From: Algibacter pacificus
GTDB taxonomy: Bacteria; Bacteroidota; Bacteroidia; Flavobacteriales; Flavobacteriaceae
DNA: 64,000 bases
Direction: 5' to 3'
Assembly: GCF_008033385.1 (NCBI RefSeq)
Contig: NZ_VOGY01000009.1
Location: 62,001 to 126,000, forward strand
Shown here piece by piece: positions 18,684 to 26,575 of the stretch; position 1 is the stretch's first letter, and the number at the start of each line of letters is the position of its first letter. Both the position numbers and the translations under genes were made by a program. The notes beneath the pieces are model-generated. The model was not told the origin of the DNA. It did not search any database and was given only the letters and a program-made list of their open reading frames with translations.

Positions 18684-19558
18684 AAATTTCATTTTTAATA
18701 GTTACTAAAAATAGACCAGAAGATTTGGTGTTTACATTGATGCGATTGAAAGCATTAATCGATTTGTCTATCCATGAAGTTTTAGTTTTTATCGATGGCT
18801 GCAGTAAAACGGAGCCTTTAGTTACACAATATAATTGGGTAAAATGGACGGTTGCTAAACCATCGGTAAGCGCTTCGCCAGCTCGAGCAGTTCTTTATAA
18901 AAAAGCAAAAGGCGATATTTTTATTGGTTTGGATGATGATTCACACCCCATATCGTTAAATTTTATTCAGGAGGTTGAAACCGTATTTCGTAAAAATAGC
19001 AATATAGGTATTATAGCTTTTCAGGAAGTACGAGGCTTGTTTTTGTCGGATGCAGAGGCTTTAAAACAATCAAAATATAGAGTTGCTCATTTTACAAAAG
19101 ATTTTGTTGGTTGTGGGTTTGCCATTAAAAGGAAAGTGTATCAAGAAACCAATGGTTTTCCGTTATGGATTGATATTTATGGAGAAGAGCCCGCCTTGGC
19201 TTTAGAGGTTTTAGATTTGGGATATCAAATATTTTATCAACCCGATATAAAAGTGAATCATCGTATAGATATTGAAAAAAGAAAACTTCAAGGTCGAAAT
19301 TATTTCCGTTTTGAGCATCAATTACAAAATGCTATAAGGTTTTATTTAGTTTATTATCCAACCCCCGTTTTTAAAATAATAAAGTTATTATTTCACAATT
19401 TTAAAAAATATGCGTTAAGTGATGTTCATTATTTTAAGTTGTTTTTCAAGGTGTGTTTTTCTACTTTAGTTAATTTGCCAGGGGTTTTAAAATATAGGAA
19501 GCCAGTAAAACCCGAAACCATAAAGCTCGATTTAAAACAATTAAACTATTCTGCATAA
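18680..19558 (+). CDS. Glycosyltransferase family 2
   Basis: 292 residues, GT-A fold. MKISFLIVTKNRPEDLVFTL, then FIGLDDDSHPISL as the metal-binding DxD-like site (about residue 86-90) and FVGCGFAIKRKVYQETNGF, followed by IYGEEPALALEVLDLGYQIF. The C-terminal region is basic and may sit on the membrane. It ends exactly at the start of the MBOAT gene (TAAATG). Confidence 0.85.
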   Translation: MKISFLIVTKNRPEDLVFTLMRLKALIDLSIHEVLVFIDGCSKTEPLVTQYNWVKWTVAKPSVSASPARAVLYKKAKGDIFIGLDDDSHPISLNFIQEVETVFRKNSNIGIIAFQEVRGLFLSDAEALKQSKYRVAHFTKDFVGCGFAIKRKVYQETNGFPLWIDIYGEEPALALEVLDLGYQIFYQPDIKVNHRIDIEKRKLQGRNYFRFEHQLQNAIRFYLVYYPTPVFKIIKLLFHNFKKYALSDVHYFKLFFKVCFSTLVNLPGVLKYRKPVKPETIKLDLKQLNYSA

Positions 19559-20995
19559 ATGCTTTTTAACTCTTTAGATTTTGCCGTTTTTTTACCTGTA
19601 GTTTTTTTGCTGTATTGGTTTATAACGAGTAAAAATTTAAAACATCAAAACCTGTTATTAGTTGTTGCTAGTTACGTGTTTTATGGTTGGTGGGATTATC
19701 GGTTTTTAGCCTTAATTTTTTTGAGTTCTATAGTTGATTATAGTATTGGATTACAACTAAAAAAGGATAGAAAATCATCAAGAAGAAAACGACTCCTTGG
19801 GTTAAGTATAGTTTTTAATCTCGGCTTTTTAGGTTTTTTTAAATACTATAATTTTTTTGCAGATAATTTTGTTGAGGTGTTTTCATTTTTCGGGAAGCAA
19901 ATTAGTTCAAATACGTTAAATATTATATTACCTGTAGGGATTAGCTTTTATACCTTTCAAACCTTAAGTTATACTATAGATGTTTATAAACGGAAATTAG
20001 AACCCACAACAGATTTTATTTCATTTTTAGCCTTTGTTAGTTTCTTTCCGCAATTGGTTGCAGGCCCAATAGAGCGAGCAACAAATTTATTACCTCAGTT
20101 TTATAAAAAACGGAAGTTTCAGTACAATAAAGCGGTAGATGGTTGTAGACAAATACTTTGGGGGTTATTTAAAAAAATTGTCATTGCCGATAATTGTGCC
20201 GAATATGCGAATCAAATATTTAATGATACAAACGAGTATTCGGGTAGTACGTTAGTTATTGGTGCCGTGTTTTTTACATTTCAAATTTATGGTGATTTTT
20301 CAGGATATTCCGATATTGCTATCGGAACCTCTCGATTGTTTGGTTTCAACTTAAAGCAAAATTTTGCAACGCCTTATTTTTCAAGAGATATGGCTGAGTT
20401 TTGGAGGCGTTGGCATATATCATTATCTACTTGGTTTCGTGATTATCTTTATATTCCATTAGGTGGAAGTAGAGGCAGTACTAGAGTTAGTGTACGCAAC
20501 ACCTTGATTATATTTTTAGTGAGTGGTTTTTGGCATGGAGCAAACTGGACGTATATTGTTTGGGGCTTTTTAAACGCGTTATATTTTTTGCCGCTTTTAT
20601 TATGGCATAGAAATAGAATTAACACGAATATTGTTGCCGAAAACCGTAGTTTGCCTTCATTTATCGAGCTGTTGCAAATGGGGTTTACCTTTTGTTTGTC
20701 TGTTTTTGCTTGGATATTTTTTCGAGCTGACTCTATAGCACACGCCATGAATTTTATTTCTAGAATTTTTTCGAATACGTTATTTAAACTTCCAACGGTA
20801 CGGCCAACCTATTTAATTGTAATTGTTGTGTTGTTTATTATAATTGAATGGTTGGGGAGACATGGTAAACATACATTAGAAACTTTGTTTTCTAATAACA
20901 GTAGAGCACTTCGTTGGGCTTTTTACATGGTTTTAATTGGGTGTATTTTTATTTTCAAGGGCGAAGAACAAGAATTTATTTATTTTCAATTTTAG
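19559..20995 (+). CDS. MBOAT family O-acyltransferase (AlgI-like)
   Basis: 478-residue polytopic membrane protein with about ten hydrophobic segments, which passes acyl (usually acetyl) groups across the membrane for polysaccharide modification. AlgI-family marks: DFAVFLPVVFLLYWF at the start, LPVGISFYTFQTLSYTIDVY, FFPQLVAGPIERA, DFSGYSDIAIGTSRLFGF, EFWRRWHISLSTWFRDYLYI, and the catalytic-site FWHGANWTYIVWG with His at about 325. Paired with the SGNH-like gene two bases downstream, which is the typical two-part acylation module. Confidence 0.94.
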   Translation: MLFNSLDFAVFLPVVFLLYWFITSKNLKHQNLLLVVASYVFYGWWDYRFLALIFLSSIVDYSIGLQLKKDRKSSRRKRLLGLSIVFNLGFLGFFKYYNFFADNFVEVFSFFGKQISSNTLNIILPVGISFYTFQTLSYTIDVYKRKLEPTTDFISFLAFVSFFPQLVAGPIERATNLLPQFYKKRKFQYNKAVDGCRQILWGLFKKIVIADNCAEYANQIFNDTNEYSGSTLVIGAVFFTFQIYGDFSGYSDIAIGTSRLFGFNLKQNFATPYFSRDMAEFWRRWHISLSTWFRDYLYIPLGGSRGSTRVSVRNTLIIFLVSGFWHGANWTYIVWGFLNALYFLPLLLWHRNRINTNIVAENRSLPSFIELLQMGFTFCLSVFAWIFFRADSIAHAMNFISRIFSNTLFKLPTVRPTYLIVIVVLFIIIEWLGRHGKHTLETLFSNNSRALRWAFYMVLIGCIFIFKGEEQEFIYFQF

Positions 20996-20997
20996 GT

Positions 20998-21897
20998 ATG
21001 AAAACATTTTTTAAAAATATAACATTTTTTGGCTCTGTTTTTTTTGTTTTAGCTCAGTGTAGTTATTTTATTTTAGATAGAGCTTCTAGTTTAGAGTATG
21101 ATAAGCGTTTAGAGATGCTCATGGAAGGTGAGATAAATAAGGAGCTACTGGTTTTTGGCTCATCGAGAGGGAGTGGCAATATACTAGCGGCTCAATTAGA
21201 AAAGGAAACAGGGTTTTCATCGTATAATTTGTCTTATCAAGCAGCAAATTTATTATATCAAGAATTTATTTTAAAAACGGTTATTGCGTATAATAATCCG
21301 CCTAAAAAAATAGTAATGGCTATTGATAATCCTGCAGAATTTAATGGAAATACAGGAATGCGATTTAGAAACGATCGCTTATTCCCATTGTCTAAATATA
21401 ATTATATTAATAGTGAATTAATTAATCAAGACAAGCGAACAGTTTTGTCTAAATTACTATACATAGATAGGGTTAGCACCAATATGTTTAAAACAACCAA
21501 GGTAAACCCGCCTAGTTTAAATCCTTTTGAGTCCTGTGGATCGCGACCTATTATATTGAAACCTAAAGGCGAGTTGGTTTATTCTAAGGTATTGCCAGAT
21601 TATTCAATACATGTTGAGACGGCTAGTTATATTCAAGCCTTTAAAAACATGCAGTCCATTTGTAAAAAAAACAATATTCAAATTATTTTTGTGTTTCCAC
21701 CAAATTTTATGGTTTTTAATTCTAATTTTTACAATAGATTTAAACAGCTTATGTTTCCAGAAAACAAGGTGTTTGTTTATGATACGTTAAATCCCGCGTA
21801 TAAAAATGACAGGTACTTTTATGATGTTTCACATTTAACAAAAGATGGCGCTAAAATTTTTACGACAGAAATTAGTCAGTTTATAAAAAGTCTTTAA
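20998..21897 (+). CDS. SGNH-hydrolase-like protein, partner of the MBOAT acyltransferase
   Basis: 299 residues from the ATG at 20998, two bases after the MBOAT stop; the longer reading frame from 20914 is rejected because it runs far into the MBOAT gene and the true N-terminus MKTFFKNITFFGSVFFVLAQ is a membrane anchor or signal segment. A GSSRGSGN block (Ser about 54) stands where the SGNH nucleophile is expected, and YDVSHLTKDGAKIF (Asp about 276, His about 279) fits the catalytic Asp-His pair. Such proteins (AlgX/AlgJ-like or DUF1574-like) complete polysaccharide O-acetylation in the periplasm. Exact subfamily uncertain. Confidence 0.78.
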   Translation: MKTFFKNITFFGSVFFVLAQCSYFILDRASSLEYDKRLEMLMEGEINKELLVFGSSRGSGNILAAQLEKETGFSSYNLSYQAANLLYQEFILKTVIAYNNPPKKIVMAIDNPAEFNGNTGMRFRNDRLFPLSKYNYINSELINQDKRTVLSKLLYIDRVSTNMFKTTKVNPPSLNPFESCGSRPIILKPKGELVYSKVLPDYSIHVETASYIQAFKNMQSICKKNNIQIIFVFPPNFMVFNSNFYNRFKQLMFPENKVFVYDTLNPAYKNDRYFYDVSHLTKDGAKIFTTEISQFIKSL

Positions 21898-21948
21898 AGA
21901 GGCAAAAAAATGAAAGCTAAAAGTATTTATTCTCAGTATAAAAATATC

Positions 21949-21956
21949 TATATTTA
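21949..21956 (+). promoter_or_regulatory. Possible internal promoter before the nonulosonate genes
   Basis: TATATTTA (one mismatch to TAnnTTTG) with TTT at 21926-21928 about 20 bases upstream, in the 86-base gap before the CMP-sugar synthetase gene. One of only a few gaps of that size inside the locus. Confidence 0.35.
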
Positions 21957-21983
21957 GCACTTCGCCCTACAAACAATAATTCT

Positions 21984-23138
21984 ATGAAAAAAATAGGCTT
22001 TATACCTCTAAGAAAAAACTCTAAAGGCATCCCAAATAAAAACAAACGAAAAATGGTTGGCCGACCATTATTTACATGGGTTTTATGTGAAGCTATTTTT
22101 TCTCATTTAGATGAAGTTTTTGTTTATACTGATGATGAAAATATTATTGATTTTATAGCTAAAGAATATCATTGGACTCATAAAGTAAAAGCTGTTTTAA
22201 GAAGTGACGAAAGTGCTACAGATACCGCTTCTACTGAATCTGCAATTTTAGAATTTTGCAAAAAAATAGATTATAATTTTGATGTGTTTTGTTTACTGCA
22301 GGCCACATCACCTTTTACTCAAAGAAGTGATATAAATACCTGTTTGGAAAAACTGAGTGCTAATTATGACTCTGCCTTAACTGTCGTGAATACCCATCGG
22401 TTTTTATGGAATAGTGACGGAACTCCGATAAATTACAATCCCCTAAAACGTCCAAGGCGTCAAGATTTTGATGGTTTACTAGTAGAAAATGGAGCTGTTT
22501 ATACCATAACAAAAACGGCTTTGTTACAAAACCAAAATCGTTTGGGGAATAAAGTGGCAGTGGTTAAAATGAGTGAAGATTCTTTGATGGAAATTGATTC
22601 CGAAAGTGATTGGATCGCTATCCAACAATTATTAATTAACCGCCAGCAACGGGCAAAGGAATCTAAAAAAATAACCCATGTGGTGTTAGATGTTGATGGT
22701 GTTTTTACCGATGGTACTATTACTTATACTAAAGATGGTGAACACACAAAGGGCTTCGATATGCGAGATGGCATGGGCTTAGAAATTCTACGTCAGTTTA
22801 ATGTAAAAGTCATGATTATGACTTCCGAAAACTCAGCACTCGTTGCGCGTCGTATGGAAAAACTTAAAATAGAAAATGTATTTCTTGGGGTAAAAGACAA
22901 ATACACGCTGCTTCAAAATATTATATTAAAAGAAAATATATCAATTAATAATGTCGCTTATCTGGGAGATGATGTTAATGATTTAACCAATATATGTAGT
23001 GTAGGTTGGTCTTTAGCTCCCAACAATGCTACCGATGTGGTGAAGCAGAATGCCGACGTGGTACTATCAAAAAACTCAGGAGCAGGAGCCATTCGAGAGG
23101 CTTGCCAGTTTATAATGAATTATAACAAACGATTTTAA
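21984..23138 (+). CDS. Fused CMP-nonulosonate synthetase / HAD phosphatase
   Basis: 384 residues joining two enzymes. Residues 1 to about 225 are an acylneuraminate cytidylyltransferase (NeuA type): IGFIPLRKNSKGIPNKNKR is the CTP-binding loop, then VFVYTDDENI and FCLLQATSPFTQRSDI. Residues from about 229 are a KdsC/C-type HAD phosphatase: HVVLDVDGVFTDGTITYTKD with both catalytic aspartates, MIMTSENSALVARRMEKL, and VAYLGDDVNDLTNICSVG. It would dephosphorylate a nonulosonate 9-phosphate and activate the sugar as a CMP conjugate. The same domain order is found in animal CMAS. The synthase gene follows 4 bases later. Confidence 0.9.
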   Translation: MKKIGFIPLRKNSKGIPNKNKRKMVGRPLFTWVLCEAIFSHLDEVFVYTDDENIIDFIAKEYHWTHKVKAVLRSDESATDTASTESAILEFCKKIDYNFDVFCLLQATSPFTQRSDINTCLEKLSANYDSALTVVNTHRFLWNSDGTPINYNPLKRPRRQDFDGLLVENGAVYTITKTALLQNQNRLGNKVAVVKMSEDSLMEIDSESDWIAIQQLLINRQQRAKESKKITHVVLDVDGVFTDGTITYTKDGEHTKGFDMRDGMGLEILRQFNVKVMIMTSENSALVARRMEKLKIENVFLGVKDKYTLLQNIILKENISINNVAYLGDDVNDLTNICSVGWSLAPNNATDVVKQNADVVLSKNSGAGAIREACQFIMNYNKRF

Positions 23139-23142
23139 CAAT

Positions 23143-24027
23143 ATGTCTCAAGTAAAATTATATAAAAAGCCATACATTATTGCAGAAATAGGGTGCAACC
23201 ACAAAGGTGATATGGAAATAGCCAAAGAACTTATTAAAGTTGCCAAGATTTTTTGTAATGCCGATGCGGTAAAATTTCAAAAACGGCATAATAAGGAGCT
23301 TTTAACCGAGGAACAATACAACCAACCACACCCAAACCCTGCAAATTCATATGGCGATACTTATGGTGAGCATCGGGAATTTTTAGAGTTCAGCTTGACC
23401 CAGCATCAGGAATTAAAAACCTATTGCGAAGCGATTGGAATTACTTATTCAACCTCCGTTTGGGATGTGACATCAGCTAAGGAAATAACCGCTTTAAATC
23501 CAGAATTTATTAAGATACCTTCAGCCTGTAATAATAATATGGCTATGTTGGAATGGTTGTGTCAGAATTATAAAGGCGAACTGCACATTTCAACCGGTAT
23601 GACAACCAAAAATGAAATTGAAGATTTGGTGTCACTTTTCAAAAAATACAGTAGGAATAAGGATTTAGTGCTTTATAATTGCACATCGGGTTATCCCGTA
23701 CCATTTGAGGATGTTTGCTTATTAGATATTAATCTTTTAATAGAAAAGTATAAAGATGAAGTAAAGCATATTGGGTTTTCTGGTCACCATTTAGGGATTG
23801 CTGTGGATGTTGCTGCATATACTTTGGGTGCAAATGTTATAGAGCGCCATTATACCATAGATAGAACTTGGAAAGGGACCGACCATGCAGCGTCTTTAGA
23901 ACCTATGGGTTTACGTAAACTGTCTCGAGATTTAAATGCAGTACATAAAGCATTAAGTTTTAAAAATCAAGATATTTTACCTATTGAACAGGTACAACGC
24001 GATAAATTAAAGAATCAAAAAGGATAG
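23143..24027 (+). CDS. Nonulosonate (sialic-acid-type) synthase, NeuB family, without SAF domain
   Basis: TIM-barrel enzyme condensing phosphoenolpyruvate with a six-carbon sugar. 294 residues: KPYIIAEIGCNHKGDMEIAK, DAVKFQKRH, STSVWDVTSAKEI, EFIKIPSACNNNM, HISTGMTTKNEIE, YNCTSGYPVPFEDV, GFSGHHLGI and VIERHYTIDRTWKGTDHAAS are all NeuB family landmarks. Usual NeuB/SpsE proteins are near 340-350 residues with a C-terminal antifreeze-like SAF domain; this one stops soon after the barrel, so that domain is missing. Substrate (ManNAc, its phosphate, or mannose 6-phosphate) cannot be decided from sequence. Confidence 0.9.
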   Translation: MSQVKLYKKPYIIAEIGCNHKGDMEIAKELIKVAKIFCNADAVKFQKRHNKELLTEEQYNQPHPNPANSYGDTYGEHREFLEFSLTQHQELKTYCEAIGITYSTSVWDVTSAKEITALNPEFIKIPSACNNNMAMLEWLCQNYKGELHISTGMTTKNEIEDLVSLFKKYSRNKDLVLYNCTSGYPVPFEDVCLLDINLLIEKYKDEVKHIGFSGHHLGIAVDVAAYTLGANVIERHYTIDRTWKGTDHAASLEPMGLRKLSRDLNAVHKALSFKNQDILPIEQVQRDKLKNQKG

Positions 24028-24038
24028 AAAACTTAATA

Positions 24039-25439
24039 ATGAAGAATAAAATTTTTGTGTTTTTCCCCGATGGCGTTGGGCTAAGGAATTTTGCATTTAC
24101 CGATTTTAAAAATATTGGAGAAAAAATGAGTTTCGATATTCATTATTGGAACAATACCATATTCTCTTTAAAAGATAATTTAGGGTTTAACGAAGTTAAA
24201 ATTGAAAACCATAAAATTCATCCCTTAACGCCAATTTATTCAAGAATTAGAAAACGTATTGAACTTAATGTTTCAAGAGATAAATTTAATGATGAGGTCT
24301 ATCCAACCTATAAATTTCCGTTAAGTTATAAAGGTTTAAAAAACAGTGTTAAAAGCAGTTATATTTCGCTTTTAATAGGTTTGAATTCTTCAGAAAAAGG
24401 GATTATTAAAATACGAAAAAAGATAAATACCTTAGAACGTTCCACCGAAAAATATAAGTATTGTAAAGCTCAATTACAGGAACATAAACCTAATTTGGTT
24501 TTTTGTACCACCCAACGTGCTACTCAATCGATAAGTGCATTGTTGGCAGCAAAAGATTTAGGGATTCCTACCGTAGCTTTTGTCTATTCTTGGGATAATG
24601 TGCCCAAAGCCATGCAAGTAGTAGAAACCGATTTCTATTTTGTTTGGAGCGATTTAATGAAGGAAGAAGTTTTAAAATATTATCCTTTTGTAAAGGAAGA
24701 ACAGGTTTTTGTTACCGGTACACCACAATTTGAACCTCATTATGATACGCGTTTATTACAAACTCGGTCGGAATTTTTTAAAGAAAATAATTTAGACGAA
24801 AACAAAAAATATATCTGCTATTCTGGGGATGATGAAACGACTTCTCCATTAGATCAGTTTTATTTAGAAGATTTAGCAAACGCCGTACGTAGTTTAAACG
24901 GTAAAGGTTATAATTTAGGGATTATCTATAGAAAGTGTCCAGTAGATTTTACCACAAGATACGATGCCGTTATAAAAGCAAATAAAGATGTTATTGAAGT
25001 TATAGACCCCATTTGGAAACAGATTGGTGACCAATGGAATCAAGTGTTACCAGCAAAGGAAGACTTTAAAATGCTGTATAATGTTTGTGAACATTCGGAA
25101 TTTGTAACCAACGTCTGTTCGTCCACAGTATTCGATTTTGTAGCGCATAACAAACCGTGTATTTATTATAATTATGAACAACCACAACTTAAAAAGGGCA
25201 TTCGAGACATTGGGCAAAATTATAAATATGTGCATTTTAGATCCATGCCAAGTGATAAAGCAGCAGTGTTTTGTACAGACAAAACACAACTAGAGGGTTT
25301 AGTTAAGCAAATTTTGGATGGACAGTTATCTAATGTCGAAGAAGGCAAAAAATGGTACGAGATTATTGTTGGTAAAACGCCAACGAAAGCTTCTGAGAAG
25401 ATTTGGGAGGCTATAAATAAAATTATATCATGCACGTAG
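24039..25439 (+). CDS. GT-B type glycosyltransferase of unknown specificity
   Basis: 466 residues. The central AKDLGIPTVAFVYSWDNVPK, FYFVWSDLMKEEVLKYYP and VFVTGTPQFEPHYD form the pattern of a UDP-glycosyltransferase/CDP-glycerol-transferase-like GT-B fold, with CEHSEFVTNVCSSTVFDFVA in the second domain. The N-terminal third (VFFPDGVGLRNFAFTDFKNI) is not one I can place. Coming directly after the CMP-sugar genes it is a candidate nonulosonate transferase, but family resemblance alone does not show this. It overlaps the next gene by 10 bases. Confidence 0.7.
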   Translation: MKNKIFVFFPDGVGLRNFAFTDFKNIGEKMSFDIHYWNNTIFSLKDNLGFNEVKIENHKIHPLTPIYSRIRKRIELNVSRDKFNDEVYPTYKFPLSYKGLKNSVKSSYISLLIGLNSSEKGIIKIRKKINTLERSTEKYKYCKAQLQEHKPNLVFCTTQRATQSISALLAAKDLGIPTVAFVYSWDNVPKAMQVVETDFYFVWSDLMKEEVLKYYPFVKEEQVFVTGTPQFEPHYDTRLLQTRSEFFKENNLDENKKYICYSGDDETTSPLDQFYLEDLANAVRSLNGKGYNLGIIYRKCPVDFTTRYDAVIKANKDVIEVIDPIWKQIGDQWNQVLPAKEDFKMLYNVCEHSEFVTNVCSSTVFDFVAHNKPCIYYNYEQPQLKKGIRDIGQNYKYVHFRSMPSDKAAVFCTDKTQLEGLVKQILDGQLSNVEEGKKWYEIIVGKTPTKASEKIWEAINKIISCT

Positions 25440-26575
25440 GCTACATCACGTCCGAATATCCACATCCGAAAGTAACCCATGCAGCCGGTATTGCAACCAG
25501 TATTAAAAATCTAGCCATCACTTTAGTAAAAAAAGGTATTGATGTTACAGTCTTTGTATATCATCAAAATGAAAATGCTGTTTTTGTAGATCAAGGTGTG
25601 GAAATTCATCTTATAAAAAAGAAAAATTACAAATTATTTACATGGTTTTTCTATAGGAAACACATTCAGAATTATGTCAATAAAATTGTTAATAAAAAGC
25701 AAATTGATATTTTAGAAGCCCCAGATTGGACGGGGATTACAGCATTTATGCGTTTAAAAGGGCCATTGGTTATTCGGTTTCATGGCAGTGATGCTTATTT
25801 TTGTAAATTGGATAAACGTAAACAAAAATTCAAAAATTTTGTTTTTGAAAAATGGGCCTTACTTAATGCTGATGCTTATATTGCTCCAACCACTTTTGCG
25901 GGTGAAGAAACGGCTAAAATATTTGGTTTAAACCGAAAAAAAATAAAAACGATTCATTACGGGTTGCAACTGGATCATTTCGAAAATGAAAATCCCGAGG
26001 TTTACCAAGATAAAACTCTACTTTATATAGGGACTATGATTCGTAAAAAAGGCGTTTTAGAATTGGCTGAAATTTTCAATAAAATTATAGAAGCAGAGCC
26101 TGATGCAAAATTAAAATTAATTGGAGGCAATGCGCCTGATATAAAAACAGGATCAACGTCAACCTATGCATTAATGCAAGATTTGTTTTCTGAAAAAGCA
26201 AAAAGCAATGTTGAGTATTTAGGACAAATTCCATATTCCGAAGTTAAAAATCAAATAAAACAAGCACATGTATGTGTGTTTCCGAGTTTTGCAGAAACCT
26301 TAGGTATGGTAACTATAGAAAGTATGGCTTTACAAAAACCTGTAGTTAATACTAGTATAGGTTGGGCGCAAGAATTAATAGACGATGGTATTAATGGTTA
26401 TTTAGTTCATCCCTCAAATATTGAAAAGTATGGTCAACGCATTTTACAACTTTTTAACGATAAAGAGTTGTGTTTGCAAATAGGGGGGAAGGCAAGAGAA
26501 AAAGTCGAGTCCACTTTTGATATTAATACTAATGCAGAAATTAATATAGCATATTATAAAACGATTCTTGCATGA
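25430..26575 (+). CDS. Glycosyltransferase family 4
   Basis: 381 residues, GT-B fold. YITSEYPHPKVTHAAGIATS is the glycine-rich acceptor-side loop of GT4 starch-synthase-like enzymes; LVIRFHGSDAYFC, LYIGTMIRKKGVLELAEIF and VFPSFAETLGMVTIESMALQ (the EX7E motif) follow, then TSIGWAQELIDDGINGYLV. The start lies inside the previous gene (10-base overlap) and gives the proper N-terminal strand. Overlaps the next gene by 4 bases. Confidence 0.9.
   Translation: MHVGYITSEYPHPKVTHAAGIATSIKNLAITLVKKGIDVTVFVYHQNENAVFVDQGVEIHLIKKKNYKLFTWFFYRKHIQNYVNKIVNKKQIDILEAPDWTGITAFMRLKGPLVIRFHGSDAYFCKLDKRKQKFKNFVFEKWALLNADAYIAPTTFAGEETAKIFGLNRKKIKTIHYGLQLDHFENENPEVYQDKTLLYIGTMIRKKGVLELAEIFNKIIEAEPDAKLKLIGGNAPDIKTGSTSTYALMQDLFSEKAKSNVEYLGQIPYSEVKNQIKQAHVCVFPSFAETLGMVTIESMALQKPVVNTSIGWAQELIDDGINGYLVHPSNIEKYGQRILQLFNDKELCLQIGGKAREKVESTFDINTNAEINIAYYKTILA

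Noticed and set aside
20914-20997. Longer start for the SGNH-like protein
   Set aside because: Would overlap the MBOAT gene by 82 bases; the ATG at 20998 is correctly spaced and gives a membrane-anchor N-terminus.
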